Positions 6,753 through 15,701 of a DNA stretch of 32,304 nt are shown here, one piece after another; position 1 is the first letter of the stretch, and every line of letters starts with the position of its first letter. The notes under the pieces are model-generated. The model was not told the origin of the DNA. It saw only the letters and a list, made by a program, of their open reading frames with translations, and searched no databases. Origin of the DNA: a virus; the IMG/VR virus record IMGVR_UViG_3300010389_000073, positions 1 through 32,304 of that record. One strand, written 5' to 3'. The translations under genes and the position numbers were made by a program.

Positions 6753-9700
6753 TTATGCCAGAGCAATACATCTAAAATCTTTCAGTTTAACTGGTGTTGA
6801 TTCATTTGTAGAAGACATTACTACTTTAATAGCGAAGGAATCAAATTGTTCTAGATTATTTGCAGTGAACTGATATTCCGAATATGAACCAATCTGATTT
6901 GCAGATACAAATGCATCCGCTCTTCCACTATTCTTATCGGGATCAATTACTCTATCACCGTAACCATCACCATCAGTATCTATCAAATTATCATAACCAG
7001 GGAATGGTACATATGCCTGAAGCACTTCGCTAGAATCTGCTTTAAAGAGTCTATAGAATACTCTGAAATCTGCACCTTCTTGTCTACTTGCAGCAATAAT
7101 AACTCTAAGACTTGTCGCTGGTTGTTGCAGTGAAATAGCCTTAGTTACAAATACTGAACCATGAGGGTCACCTTTAACATTATTAGATCTGCTATCTAAT
7201 GTGTAGTCTGTAATAGGACTGTTGGTCTTATTTCTTCCTAAAATGAATGCTGCATTTTGAATATCCATCACTGGCGACAGATCTTCATTTTCAGTTTTAA
7301 AGTCAACTTTCAAAGTTAATGACTTATTCGATGGAAGAGTTGTTAACCTTTCCAATTCGTTTACTCTAGAAGCAACCATTCTTGGAGTACGGAATCTCAT
7401 TACTCTATTAAGAGGAATTGGTTCGTATCCACGATCTAAGAATGAGACCTCATTTCCACCAGCACTGGTTCCTGTGACAGTTCTAATTTGACTTGAAACT
7501 GCTGTTCCTTTTCCTGGTGTGATGACATTAAATGATGCTTCAAGACTGCTAAACTGATGATTCTGAGAAATACCAACAGTATTACCTCCAAACCCTTTTT
7601 GTGAAGCAAAGTTAATCATATTAAATCCAGAAGATCTATCTGATGGTGTAGATCTATCAAATTCTAAGAAGTAAGTATCAAGATTTGAATTCTCGGATCT
7701 GTAGTATGTTGAAGGAATATCATGATCTGTATTAATTCTCATCAGAGAAACGCCATTAACTTCATATGGTTGAATGAAATCATTTGAGGTATGAATGGTT
7801 TTTACTGTTCCATTTAATGCTCTACCATCAATTGTTAAAGTTCCTGCTCCACCAGATCCAGCAGTAATATTGCTATAAGAAACAACTTCATTTTGAATCA
7901 ATGCATATCCACGACTGGTTGTAATTCCTTCAAATTTATTAAAGACACTTGTATTTGCTACTGATATAATAGTATCATTCAATCCAAATTGTCCGGTGAG
8001 AGATACTTTTTCTCTGTCAGGTAATACATCAACAATAGAAATCTTATTATTTCCACCATGATGTGCGTGATTATACTGCTTAATCTGGAACACATTGCCA
8101 GTGTATTTGTCATCAATCAAACTTGATGTTCCATTAACTGATGCAACTGTATTTGTTCTAGATGCCTCACTATCAATATCTGTGTAGTAAACAATAGTAG
8201 ATGAGTTTGTAAAGTTTTCACCCTGAACATTTGTAAGATAGATCGTATCAAATGTTGGATTTCTAGATGTAACTCCAATCTTAGCACCAGTTCCTTTACC
8301 AACACTACTTGTAGTGATTCCAAGGACTTCTCCATCAACATAACCAGAACCATTATTTGTTAAAGTTACACTACTTACCTCATTACTACTAATAACTACT
8401 GTTGCTTCTGCGTTTGTACCATTACCACTAATAGAATAAAGTGGAACTCCTGTAAATGTTCCGTTTGAATATCCAACACCAACAGAGATTATGGATGAAG
8501 AAGAAATTGGACCACCAAGATTTTCAACAGTACCGGTTATACTTGGACTTGATCCTTGACCAATCTTTGTTCCAATAAGAATTTGTGTTTGAACAGTTCC
8601 ATTTACTCCTGATACGGGAAGTTTTAACTTTCTTGGCAAACCTTCGATTGGATTGTCAACCAATGCGGAAGTGTTGTCTCCCTTTGGTGTAATATCAGTA
8701 TTGTAGAAGGTAAGTGTTCCAGAAGGAACAAACTTTGCTTTGTAAAGTTTAAACGTCAAATCTTGATACTGACTTGGAGTCCAAATAGTACCATTTTGGG
8801 ACTTGAATAAAGAACCACCAATGTATTGCTTAGTAACAACAACATTTTGTACATCTGGAAGATTTTGAGTTCGAACTGTCTTCTTACCCATCGTGGCAGT
8901 CCACATTTCATAAGCATCGGATGCTGGTGAAAGAATTACGATTGCATATTCCTTATCTGCTTCTAAGTAAACAGGAGATGGGAATTTAATGTTTGTTGGT
9001 ACTGGTTCAAATGGATTTGTCGTATTGATATTAATATCATTTGGATTTAAAGCAATTTGTGTATAATCTTGTACTAAGAATTGAGTTGGAGTTCCCAATT
9101 CAACAGTTCTAAGTTCAACAAAGACTTTTGCACTAGGATCTTTTGAAGCAAAATACAGATCGAATGATGTTAGGAATGCACCTCTTCCATCAACAGTAAA
9201 TGATTGTGCTAATGGATCTCTATGTGTTGCTTTAACTTTTACATCAATATCAGTTGCTTTTGCTGCTGGTTTGGGTGGATTTCTAACAGAAACTCTTGAT
9301 GTCTCTTGTGTTAGAATAGTTCCAGAACCACTATAACTACCAATAGCTTCACTAGCAAATCTAGTAGAACCTGGAACTGGAGTTACGCCAGGTGGAACTG
9401 CCGTAACTTTGACAGTTTTTGTTCCACTTCTAATCTTCGATGGTGGTGGTGGATTGCTATTTGGATCTCTGAAGAAGAAGTTAGCAACAATATCACCCCA
9501 ATTATCTGAGATTAATTCTGCTCTTGTGATTGTTGCAACAGCACCACTAGTTCTTCCAACAACAGTACATCCAGCAGTTACATATCCATAATATTTTTCA
9601 CTTGTAGAGAGAACTCTAACTCCGAAGTTAATTAATCTTGATGTTGGTGAATAAGTATTACTAGGTGCTGTTCTTGTTCTATCATAAGGATCAGCACTAT

Positions 9701-12700
9701 ACTCCTCAACTAAAACAGCAGGAGATCCCAATCCAGATCCAATATCTGGACGACCTGTGTCGCCAAACTTATGATTTGGTTTTTGAACTCTTATGAATCC
9801 AACTTTTCTACCAGAGTCAAAAATGTCAGCATCTTCAAATACCTGGAATGTTCCAGATTGCATTTGAATTTCGCAGAGTTTTGGAACAATATCGACGGTT
9901 TGACTATCAAGAGACAAATAATGTTTTGTAAATGGTCTTAATCCATTAGCAGCGAAATAAACATTTCTAGAACGCATGAATGGATCAACATCACCAGAAA
10001 TTTTTACATCTTCTACATAATTAAATTCTCTTGATGGACCTGTGAGTTTTGGTGTATATGTTGTAGTAGTTGTAGTTGTAGTTACATCACGTTGTTTCTT
10101 CTCTCCTCTTCCACCACCTTTTTTGTATGTCTCTACTCTGGTATCAACAGCAGTGTTTACATTTGCTTCCTGTACCCAATTAGCACCAGTGGATTCTACT
10201 CTATGATCATCAATATAAATTGTTCTTACCCAGTTATCAGATGCTGGATCTAATTGAACTCCACCAACAAATACAATAACATTGAATGGATTGACATTTT
10301 CAACATCAGTTGCGTGTGGTTGATTAATCCAGTCAACTTCCGTGTAAGCGAGTGTTAAAAGATCACCAGTCTTTTGAATATTTGGATCGAGAAGTTTTAA
10401 GTTCTGACTCAAATCTGCTTTTGTTTTATCAATTCCTGGATTGAGTGCTAATTCAGCATTCATTGACCAGAAATCGACAGGAGAAATTGCAGCACCTTCT
10501 TCTCTACTAATATCAATAGTAGTCTCTGCTGGGTTTGCTAATGATTTGTCTCTAAAATCACTAACAATAAATCCACTCTTAAATCTATTAAGTCCTTGTG
10601 CATCAGTAACTTCAAGAGTCTTTGTACTCAATTCGAGCATTGACAAACTAGTTACTTCTTCAAGTTTCTCAATTCTTTCTTCCAGTTTCGCAATGTCACG
10701 CATTGTGAATCTTCTATTATCACGAAGAAGAACAGAAGATTCTTTAATTGGATTATAGAGATATGCTTTATATCTAATTTGAGCAATCTCCATAGCATCA
10801 TCTGCAAGAACAGGTGCTTCTGGATTATCGCTAGATTCACCTTGAACTACTTCAATCTCACCAAGACGATTCAAAGTTACAAGGTCAATTCTTGGTTGAT
10901 AGTAACTATAAGAAATCAATGAAGACTCATCTGGTGATATGATGAAGTTATAAGTGGATTCATATGATCTGCTGCTAAATGAGAATGGTGAAGAATTTGT
11001 AGTTGAGGGATTAAACTCACTTACTCTTGGTCTAAAATCAAGAGTATCAGATGCTCTTGTACCACCCTCAATTCTTGGAATATCATTTGTAAATCTATCT
11101 TGTGTGTAGGAATTTACAGTGAACAAATCTCCACTGTTACCTTCACCAACCTTATAGTAATCGTAAATTATAAGAAGTTTTTTGGAGGGGACAGCACTTC
11201 CTGCTTTCCTCTTAATTCTAGAGTAGTCGCAATATTGTCTTCTATGACCTTTATCTAGATTATAGTTTGGAGTTCTATCAACATAACTTCCGTTTGTAAC
11301 TAACTGGATAACAGCATTGATTGAAGAATCCTTGAAGGAAACTGTTTCACCAACTTTAAATCTATTCTCATTTCTATAAACAAATTCAATCTCTGTTGCA
11401 GTTTTATTGACTACTTGTGCTACTGCTCTACTATCTCTACCAACAATTTTTTCACCAACTATAGCATTAGTATCTAATGACAGTCCAGTAGCAAATGTCA
11501 ACTTGTCAAGAACAGGAGATGAACTATTAGTTGATTCATATACTGCACGAACACTAACTACATCAGGAACGTTGAGTGAAATTTCATCATCCTCAACTCT
11601 AAGACCATAGTAGCTACTTGTGCTTAAACCTGTGGCAGTAGATACACCACTTGTTCTAGTTACGAGTAATTGATTACTTCTTACAAAATTCTTAGTTTTG
11701 CTAGTAAGACTTCTCTTTCTGAGAGTAGCATTGACTGTTACTCCTGTTTCTCCTGGGAGAAGACCATTGAATGTTACCGATGATCCATTTGCTCCAAGAG
11801 TAAATTGATCGCTAGTTAAATTCTCAACAGTTCCGTTTGAATATGTAATTGTATATCTTTCAGCATCAAATGTTTCGTAGAATACGCTGGTTATACCAGA
11901 CGCTACATCAATAACATCAGACAAGTTTATCGTCAAATTACCAGTTGAGGCATTTGTAGACTGATTGGTAATTTGTTTTGTGATGATTAAATTTGAATCT
12001 GCAAGATCAACAGAAGAGACATTTGATTCTGGAATATCGGAATATAGACCAGAACTTCCCAAATTGATAATTTTGGGACTCATTATAGAAAACACAGACT
12101 CTGTTGAAGATCCTGGTAAAGCACCGGTACAAACACCAACAATTGCTGTTGAAGTATCAAGTGCTGCAAGTGATAAAATGGAACCATCAGCACTAATTGA
12201 TTCAACTCTGTTAAAGGTTGGTAGAGAACCTCCACCAATTTGATATCTGATGATTGAATCTGTTTTAATTCCAGTTACACCAGAGAAAAATCTTCCAGGT
12301 GATGTTGCTTCTCCAGAAGGATTGACGTTTAATTTATCTGTAATTGAGAAATTTGCTAATCTCTTTGGATACAAAATAGCATCTGCGATAAAATCACTAC
12401 CAAGATTTACATTCAGAGAATCTGAATCTTGATATACAGATTTAATATCCTCTACTCCAAATTGTTTTAATGATGTGATAGCAACTTTGAGTTTTGGATT
12501 TTCATTAATTATAACCTGCTCACCAGTAAGGAATGTTCCGGAAGTTTGTGACAAGTTAAAAATACTATTATCACCATTAAATCTTGATTCCAGATATCCC
12601 GTTGCTCCACTAGATAAACCTCTTACAAAAGAAGATGTTGGAGCATCTGCTGTTGTATATGACTTTGCAAGAGAAAGTCTTGTATAGGTTTGAATATCAA

Positions 12701-14108
12701 AAAGATACAAATCCCACTGAGTAGATGCATTTGTATATGGAGCATCAGATACTCCATACCAATAAACTCTTGCATCACCAATTTTTTCACCAGTTCCTGC
12801 ATTTGTGACACTGGTATTTCTTCTTCTATTATAAAGACTTATTGTATTATTATTTCCACCAATACCCAAATATGGAGTTCCATAAACATTATTAACTCTC
12901 AACAAACTTCCCATTGCAAAGGGAATCAATGCTCCATCAACTCTTTTTGTTGTTCTTGGTTTTGGAACATCAACTACGGTAGATCCTACCAAATCAATAT
13001 CAAATCCTTTAACATAAGCAGTTCCTGCCGATACCTTGATCGACATTAAGTCGTCGGTAGGTGTATTACCCTGCTCAGTTTTTTGAGATTCAATATAAAG
13101 ACCACCATTTCCAACTTCATCATTTAAGGAATTGAATACATCTACTGTAAATGAATCAACGGCATAGTTTCCGGACTCTTCAAATGTTCTCTTTGCAAAA
13201 TAATCTTTTATAACACTGTAACTAGACTTATCCTGTAATTTTTTAATCTCACCATTATCAATCTTAACTAACTCAACAAAGTTAGTATCATCATTGTCTG
13301 TAAGTTGTTTTTTGGAAAGTTTTACACTGATCTTTAATCTATCTGCACCTGGTGCAGCATAGTTTGTAAAACCTTTTGCATTATCATTTAATGATTCATC
13401 ATCATCGGAGGTAACAATTTCCTCCAAAATATCAAAACCGACACGATATGATGGATTTGTATCATATGGATCAAGAACTATTCTTGAAGTTGGAACATCA
13501 ACAAATACTCCTCTAATGAAGTATACACCCTGCGCTACACCTACAGCATATCCAGTAGCAGTGGAGTTTGCTGAAAGGAGAGTTAATACAGTATCTCCAC
13601 TATTTAAAGTAGTATTTCCATAAGTTATATTACTTTCTAATGCAAGAATTTCTCCGTCTTCAAATTCTATCGTCTCACCATCAGCAGCACCATCACGATA
13701 TTTGATAAAGATAGTTATCTCCTCCACCCCTTCTGCAGGAGGAAGCAAGTATCCTTTAATAGTGCCAACAACCGATGAGTTTTGACCTACTAACTTTGCA
13801 CCTCTACCACTATTTGCACCAACCAAAGCATCAAGATATACTGTAATATCAATGCCCAAATGATCTGGATTTACCTTAACTGTTGTAAAGGCATTATCAC
13901 AAGTAACTCCACCAGGAATTACCATAGACCCTTCTTTGAAGATATGACTTCCGAAGGATTCTATTTGATTCTGTAATATCGACTGAAGACCTGTTAACTC
14001 CCTTGCCTGAACAGGAAATCCAGGTTTAAAGAGGACTCTGTAAAAATTATCCGCCTTGTCAAAGTCATCATAATAAGGGTTTACGTTAAGGTTAGTCTTT
14101 TGTGGCAT
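6753..14108 (-). CDS. Giant DUF4815-type virion structural protein (gp10/fibre position)
   Basis: This protein has 2451 residues. The N-terminal region (LNVNPYYDDFDKADNFYRVL, then FKPGFPVQARELTGLQSILQ, then FGSHIFKEGSMVIPGG, about residues 5-70) is typical of the DUF4815 family of phage virion proteins. Later parts include a helical coiled coil at about 1122-1156 (MRDIAKLEERIEKLEEV) and an eight-threonine run at 1343-1350. GxGY repeats lie at about 1869-1930, an IDDE-like unit (ALIQNEVVSYS) at about 2049-2106, and a DTDGDGYGD loop at 2377-2385. It lies directly downstream of gp8, where T4 carries genes 9-12. It is therefore probably a peripheral baseplate or fibre-attachment protein; the exact T4 equivalent is uncertain. 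The start sits three bases after the gp8 stop. No enzymatic motif was recognised. Confidence 0.85.
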   Translation of the reverse strand: MPQKTNLNVNPYYDDFDKADNFYRVLFKPGFPVQARELTGLQSILQNQIESFGSHIFKEGSMVIPGGVTCDNAFTTVKVNPDHLGIDITVYLDALVGANSGRGAKLVGQNSSVVGTIKGYLLPPAEGVEEITIFIKYRDGAADGETIEFEDGEILALESNITYGNTTLNSGDTVLTLLSANSTATGYAVGVAQGVYFIRGVFVDVPTSRIVLDPYDTNPSYRVGFDILEEIVTSDDDESLNDNAKGFTNYAAPGADRLKISVKLSKKQLTDNDDTNFVELVKIDNGEIKKLQDKSSYSVIKDYFAKRTFEESGNYAVDSFTVDVFNSLNDEVGNGGLYIESQKTEQGNTPTDDLMSIKVSAGTAYVKGFDIDLVGSTVVDVPKPRTTKRVDGALIPFAMGSLLRVNNVYGTPYLGIGGNNNTISLYNRRRNTSVTNAGTGEKIGDARVYWYGVSDAPYTNASTQWDLYLFDIQTYTRLSLAKSYTTADAPTSSFVRGLSSGATGYLESRFNGDNSIFNLSQTSGTFLTGEQVIINENPKLKVAITSLKQFGVEDIKSVYQDSDSLNVNLGSDFIADAILYPKRLANFSITDKLNVNPSGEATSPGRFFSGVTGIKTDSIIRYQIGGGSLPTFNRVESISADGSILSLAALDTSTAIVGVCTGALPGSSTESVFSIMSPKIINLGSSGLYSDIPESNVSSVDLADSNLIITKQITNQSTNASTGNLTINLSDVIDVASGITSVFYETFDAERYTITYSNGTVENLTSDQFTLGANGSSVTFNGLLPGETGVTVNATLRKRSLTSKTKNFVRSNQLLVTRTSGVSTATGLSTSSYYGLRVEDDEISLNVPDVVSVRAVYESTNSSSPVLDKLTFATGLSLDTNAIVGEKIVGRDSRAVAQVVNKTATEIEFVYRNENRFKVGETVSFKDSSINAVIQLVTNGSYVDRTPNYNLDKGHRRQYCDYSRIKRKAGSAVPSKKLLIIYDYYKVGEGNSGDLFTVNSYTQDRFTNDIPRIEGGTRASDTLDFRPRVSEFNPSTTNSSPFSFSSRSYESTYNFIISPDESSLISYSYYQPRIDLVTLNRLGEIEVVQGESSDNPEAPVLADDAMEIAQIRYKAYLYNPIKESSVLLRDNRRFTMRDIAKLEERIEKLEEVTSLSMLELSTKTLEVTDAQGLNRFKSGFIVSDFRDKSLANPAETTIDISREEGAAISPVDFWSMNAELALNPGIDKTKADLSQNLKLLDPNIQKTGDLLTLAYTEVDWINQPHATDVENVNPFNVIVFVGGVQLDPASDNWVRTIYIDDHRVESTGANWVQEANVNTAVDTRVETYKKGGGRGEKKQRDVTTTTTTTTYTPKLTGPSREFNYVEDVKISGDVDPFMRSRNVYFAANGLRPFTKHYLSLDSQTVDIVPKLCEIQMQSGTFQVFEDADIFDSGRKVGFIRVQKPNHKFGDTGRPDIGSGLGSPAVLVEEYSADPYDRTRTAPSNTYSPTSRLINFGVRVLSTSEKYYGYVTAGCTVVGRTSGAVATITRAELISDNWGDIVANFFFRDPNSNPPPPSKIRSGTKTVKVTAVPPGVTPVPGSTRFASEAIGSYSGSGTILTQETSRVSVRNPPKPAAKATDIDVKVKATHRDPLAQSFTVDGRGAFLTSFDLYFASKDPSAKVFVELRTVELGTPTQFLVQDYTQIALNPNDININTTNPFEPVPTNIKFPSPVYLEADKEYAIVILSPASDAYEMWTATMGKKTVRTQNLPDVQNVVVTKQYIGGSLFKSQNGTIWTPSQYQDLTFKLYKAKFVPSGTLTFYNTDITPKGDNTSALVDNPIEGLPRKLKLPVSGVNGTVQTQILIGTKIGQGSSPSITGTVENLGGPISSSSIISVGVGYSNGTFTGVPLYSISGNGTNAEATVVISSNEVSSVTLTNNGSGYVDGEVLGITTSSVGKGTGAKIGVTSRNPTFDTIYLTNVQGENFTNSSTIVYYTDIDSEASRTNTVASVNGTSSLIDDKYTGNVFQIKQYNHAHHGGNNKISIVDVLPDREKVSLTGQFGLNDTIISVANTSVFNKFEGITTSRGYALIQNEVVSYSNITAGSGGAGTLTIDGRALNGTVKTIHTSNDFIQPYEVNGVSLMRINTDHDIPSTYYRSENSNLDTYFLEFDRSTPSDRSSGFNMINFASQKGFGGNTVGISQNHQFSSLEASFNVITPGKGTAVSSQIRTVTGTSAGGNEVSFLDRGYEPIPLNRVMRFRTPRMVASRVNELERLTTLPSNKSLTLKVDFKTENEDLSPVMDIQNAAFILGRNKTNSPITDYTLDSRSNNVKGDPHGSVFVTKAISLQQPATSLRVIIAASRQEGADFRVFYRLFKADSSEVLQAYVPFPGYDNLIDTDGDGYGDRVIDPDKNSGRADAFVSANQIGSYSEYQFTANNLEQFDSFAIKVVMSSTNESTPVKLKDFRCIALA
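6954..6980 (-). other. Possible calcium loop DTDGDGYGD in DUF4815 protein
   Basis: These codons encode residues 2377-2385, DTDGDGYGD, followed by RVIDPDKNSG. Alternating Asp with Gly at this spacing is the pattern of thrombospondin type-3-like and other D-x-D-G-D-G calcium loops. It lies about 70 residues from the C-terminus. Binding is inferred from pattern alone. Confidence 0.6.
8300..8500 (-). repeat. GxGY units in the DUF4815 protein
   Basis: Two units occur in tandem, IISVGVGYSNGTFTGVPLYSI and VTLTNNGSGYVDGEVLGI (read in part), separated by a GNGTNAEATVVI connector. Pattern and spacing match the four units in gp14 and those in the gp7-like protein. Confidence 0.75.
10059..10082 (-). repeat. 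Eight-threonine run coded by mixed ACT/ACA codons
   Basis: Residues 1343-1350 of the DUF4815 protein are eight consecutive threonines after a basic stretch (GGGRGEKKQRDV). The codons alternate ACT and ACA, giving a near-repetitive GTAGTT-like tract on the plus strand. It probably encodes an extended linker. Confidence 0.8.
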
Positions 14109-14111
14109 TTT

Positions 14112-15671
14112 TTAAAATTCCAGTATAATTTTTATGTCTTCTTTTTGGCGCAAGTTCCTAGAAATACTAGGTCTGTTGTCGATGTAGATCACATCTCCTG
14201 ACCCTTTATTTATCTCAGGAGACGCCAATCCATTTGTGAAGTTGACGCCAAGATTAATTAACTTAGTTCCAGTTGGATTGACTTTATTATCTGTGAATGT
14301 TGTATCGATCGCTGCTACAAATCCAGAAGACCTTCCAGTAATTTGATTTGCAGATGATTCAAAAGAATAAACATTTCCATTTGTGGAAATACCAACATAA
14401 TCTTGCTGATCAAGAGTTGTTTGGTTATAGTAAAGAGATCTATCTCTAAAATACTTCAGAACCTTTGTCTCATTGTCCCAAGAAGCAACATAACCATATG
14501 CTCTACCATTACCATTCTGAACAACTTGTTCGATTTTCTCACCAATAGTTGGTGTTCCGCTAATAGAAGATAATTTTAAGGAATAGAGTCCAGTAAAAGT
14601 ACTTCCAGTGTAAATTCCAGTAGATCCTGTTTCAGTTGGATTTTTTATAATTGAAACCTGAGCAAAACTGGTATCAACTGGAAAGTCTTTTGTAGAATCA
14701 TCAAATCTAGCATATACCAAAACTCTGTCAGTTCCAAGTTCTTTATAAATATCGAATCCATGACCATTGGATGGAGGAATAACAGGGATAAGTTTTGCGC
14801 TAGTTCCTGTTGTATTTGAATTTATAGGACCAAGATCTACAAGAGCGTAAGAATAATTCTTACCGCCAGATGTTACAACAGTATTTGTTATTGTTCCACT
14901 TTCAACATCAACTCTAACTCTTCCACCAGTTCCATCACCAATGATGTTTAATTCTTGCCCAAGCCCATTAGCATAGTTTTCTCCTGCCGTGTCAATATAA
15001 ACAGTTTTAATTTGATTATTATTAACAGTTGAATCGGCAGATTCTCTAATCGCTCTTATTTGAGAATCTGTTGAGCTTGACCAATTATTTGGTACAGTTA
15101 TATACTCAGTCGAATCAAATTTGATTACATCACTTGGAGAAATGGTAAACAAATACTTCCAAATATATCCATCACCACTATCGCCTGCCCTAGAAGGTTC
15201 TAAGTCGGTGAAAGTCGGTTGATCCTGTGATATATTCCCTTTTGGGTTGGTTCCATCAGAACCATTTTCAATACAAATATAAACCCTATAATCATCATTC
15301 ATTACATAGTAATTTGCATCATATAGTCTAGATGCATTTGATTGTGGGCTTGGATTAAGGATGCTATAATCATCCCTATACATTTCATATCTTTTTCCTG
15401 GTTCCCATACTACCTTTCTAATAATTCTTCTAATATTAGATGAAGATATTTTCTTACCGTATAAAACAAGGTCACCAAAATGACCATCATTTGAGAAATT
15501 ATCAATAGGTGAGGGAGTTTGGGTATTCCAATCACTTGTTCTACCAAAACCAACAATTGTAGGATTTGGTAGACCGACAGTAACGTAATAAGAGTTAGAA
15601 GATGACTCTACTGACTCTACAAAATTACTGGCGTTCAAAATTCTAAATTGATCAGTAACAATTGCTGGCAT
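14112..15671 (-). CDS. gp8: Baseplate wedge protein gp8
   Basis: The N-terminal region of this 519-residue protein fits gp8 of T4-like phages. It has MPAIVTDQFRILNASNFVES, then SNSYYVTVGLPNP, the IIRKVVWEPGKRYEMYRDDYS segment at about 85-105 (read in parts), and GDGYIWKYLFTIS at about 165-177. In T4, gp8 (334 residues) joins gp10, gp7, gp6 and gp53 in the baseplate wedge. The extra 185 residues here lie in the C-terminal half. They include GxGY-like units at about 220-285 (IDTAGENYANGLGQELNI, then VVTSGGKNYSYALVDLG) and a SGxxGxPTIGEKIEQ-type unit near 365-385. An exact late promoter lies 17 bases before the ATG. Identification is strong; the extension is a marine-type elaboration. Confidence 0.92.
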   Translation of the reverse strand: MPAIVTDQFRILNASNFVESVESSSNSYYVTVGLPNPTIVGFGRTSDWNTQTPSPIDNFSNDGHFGDLVLYGKKISSSNIRRIIRKVVWEPGKRYEMYRDDYSILNPSPQSNASRLYDANYYVMNDDYRVYICIENGSDGTNPKGNISQDQPTFTDLEPSRAGDSGDGYIWKYLFTISPSDVIKFDSTEYITVPNNWSSSTDSQIRAIRESADSTVNNNQIKTVYIDTAGENYANGLGQELNIIGDGTGGRVRVDVESGTITNTVVTSGGKNYSYALVDLGPINSNTTGTSAKLIPVIPPSNGHGFDIYKELGTDRVLVYARFDDSTKDFPVDTSFAQVSIIKNPTETGSTGIYTGSTFTGLYSLKLSSISGTPTIGEKIEQVVQNGNGRAYGYVASWDNETKVLKYFRDRSLYYNQTTLDQQDYVGISTNGNVYSFESSANQITGRSSGFVAAIDTTFTDNKVNPTGTKLINLGVNFTNGLASPEINKGSGDVIYIDNRPSISRNLRQKEDIKIILEF

Positions 15672-15688
15672 CGTTAGACTTTTTTATG

Positions 15689-15696
15689 TATTTATA
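15689..15696 (-). promoter_or_regulatory. T4-type late promoter, exact TATAAATA
   Basis: TATAAATA on the minus strand lies in the 30-base gap between the gp7-like stop and the gp8 start, 17 bases ahead of the gp8 ATG. The context CATATAAATACAT resembles the promoter at 6359-6366. It would give gp8 and the DUF4815 gene their own late transcript after the 12.3-kb gene. Confidence 0.82.
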
Positions 15697-15701
15697 TGGT
15701 G

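Noticed and set aside
6752-6766. TTG start giving a five-residue N-terminal extension of the 75-residue gene at 6524-6751
   Set aside because: The ATG one base after the previous stop gives the conserved-looking N-terminus MNDSDDNLIPVEGH; the extension overlaps the DUF4815 gene.
10059-10082. Possible tandem DNA repeat or CRISPR-like tract
   Set aside because: It is a short threonine-codon run within a reading frame, with no spacer-repeat structure. No CRISPR array was seen elsewhere.
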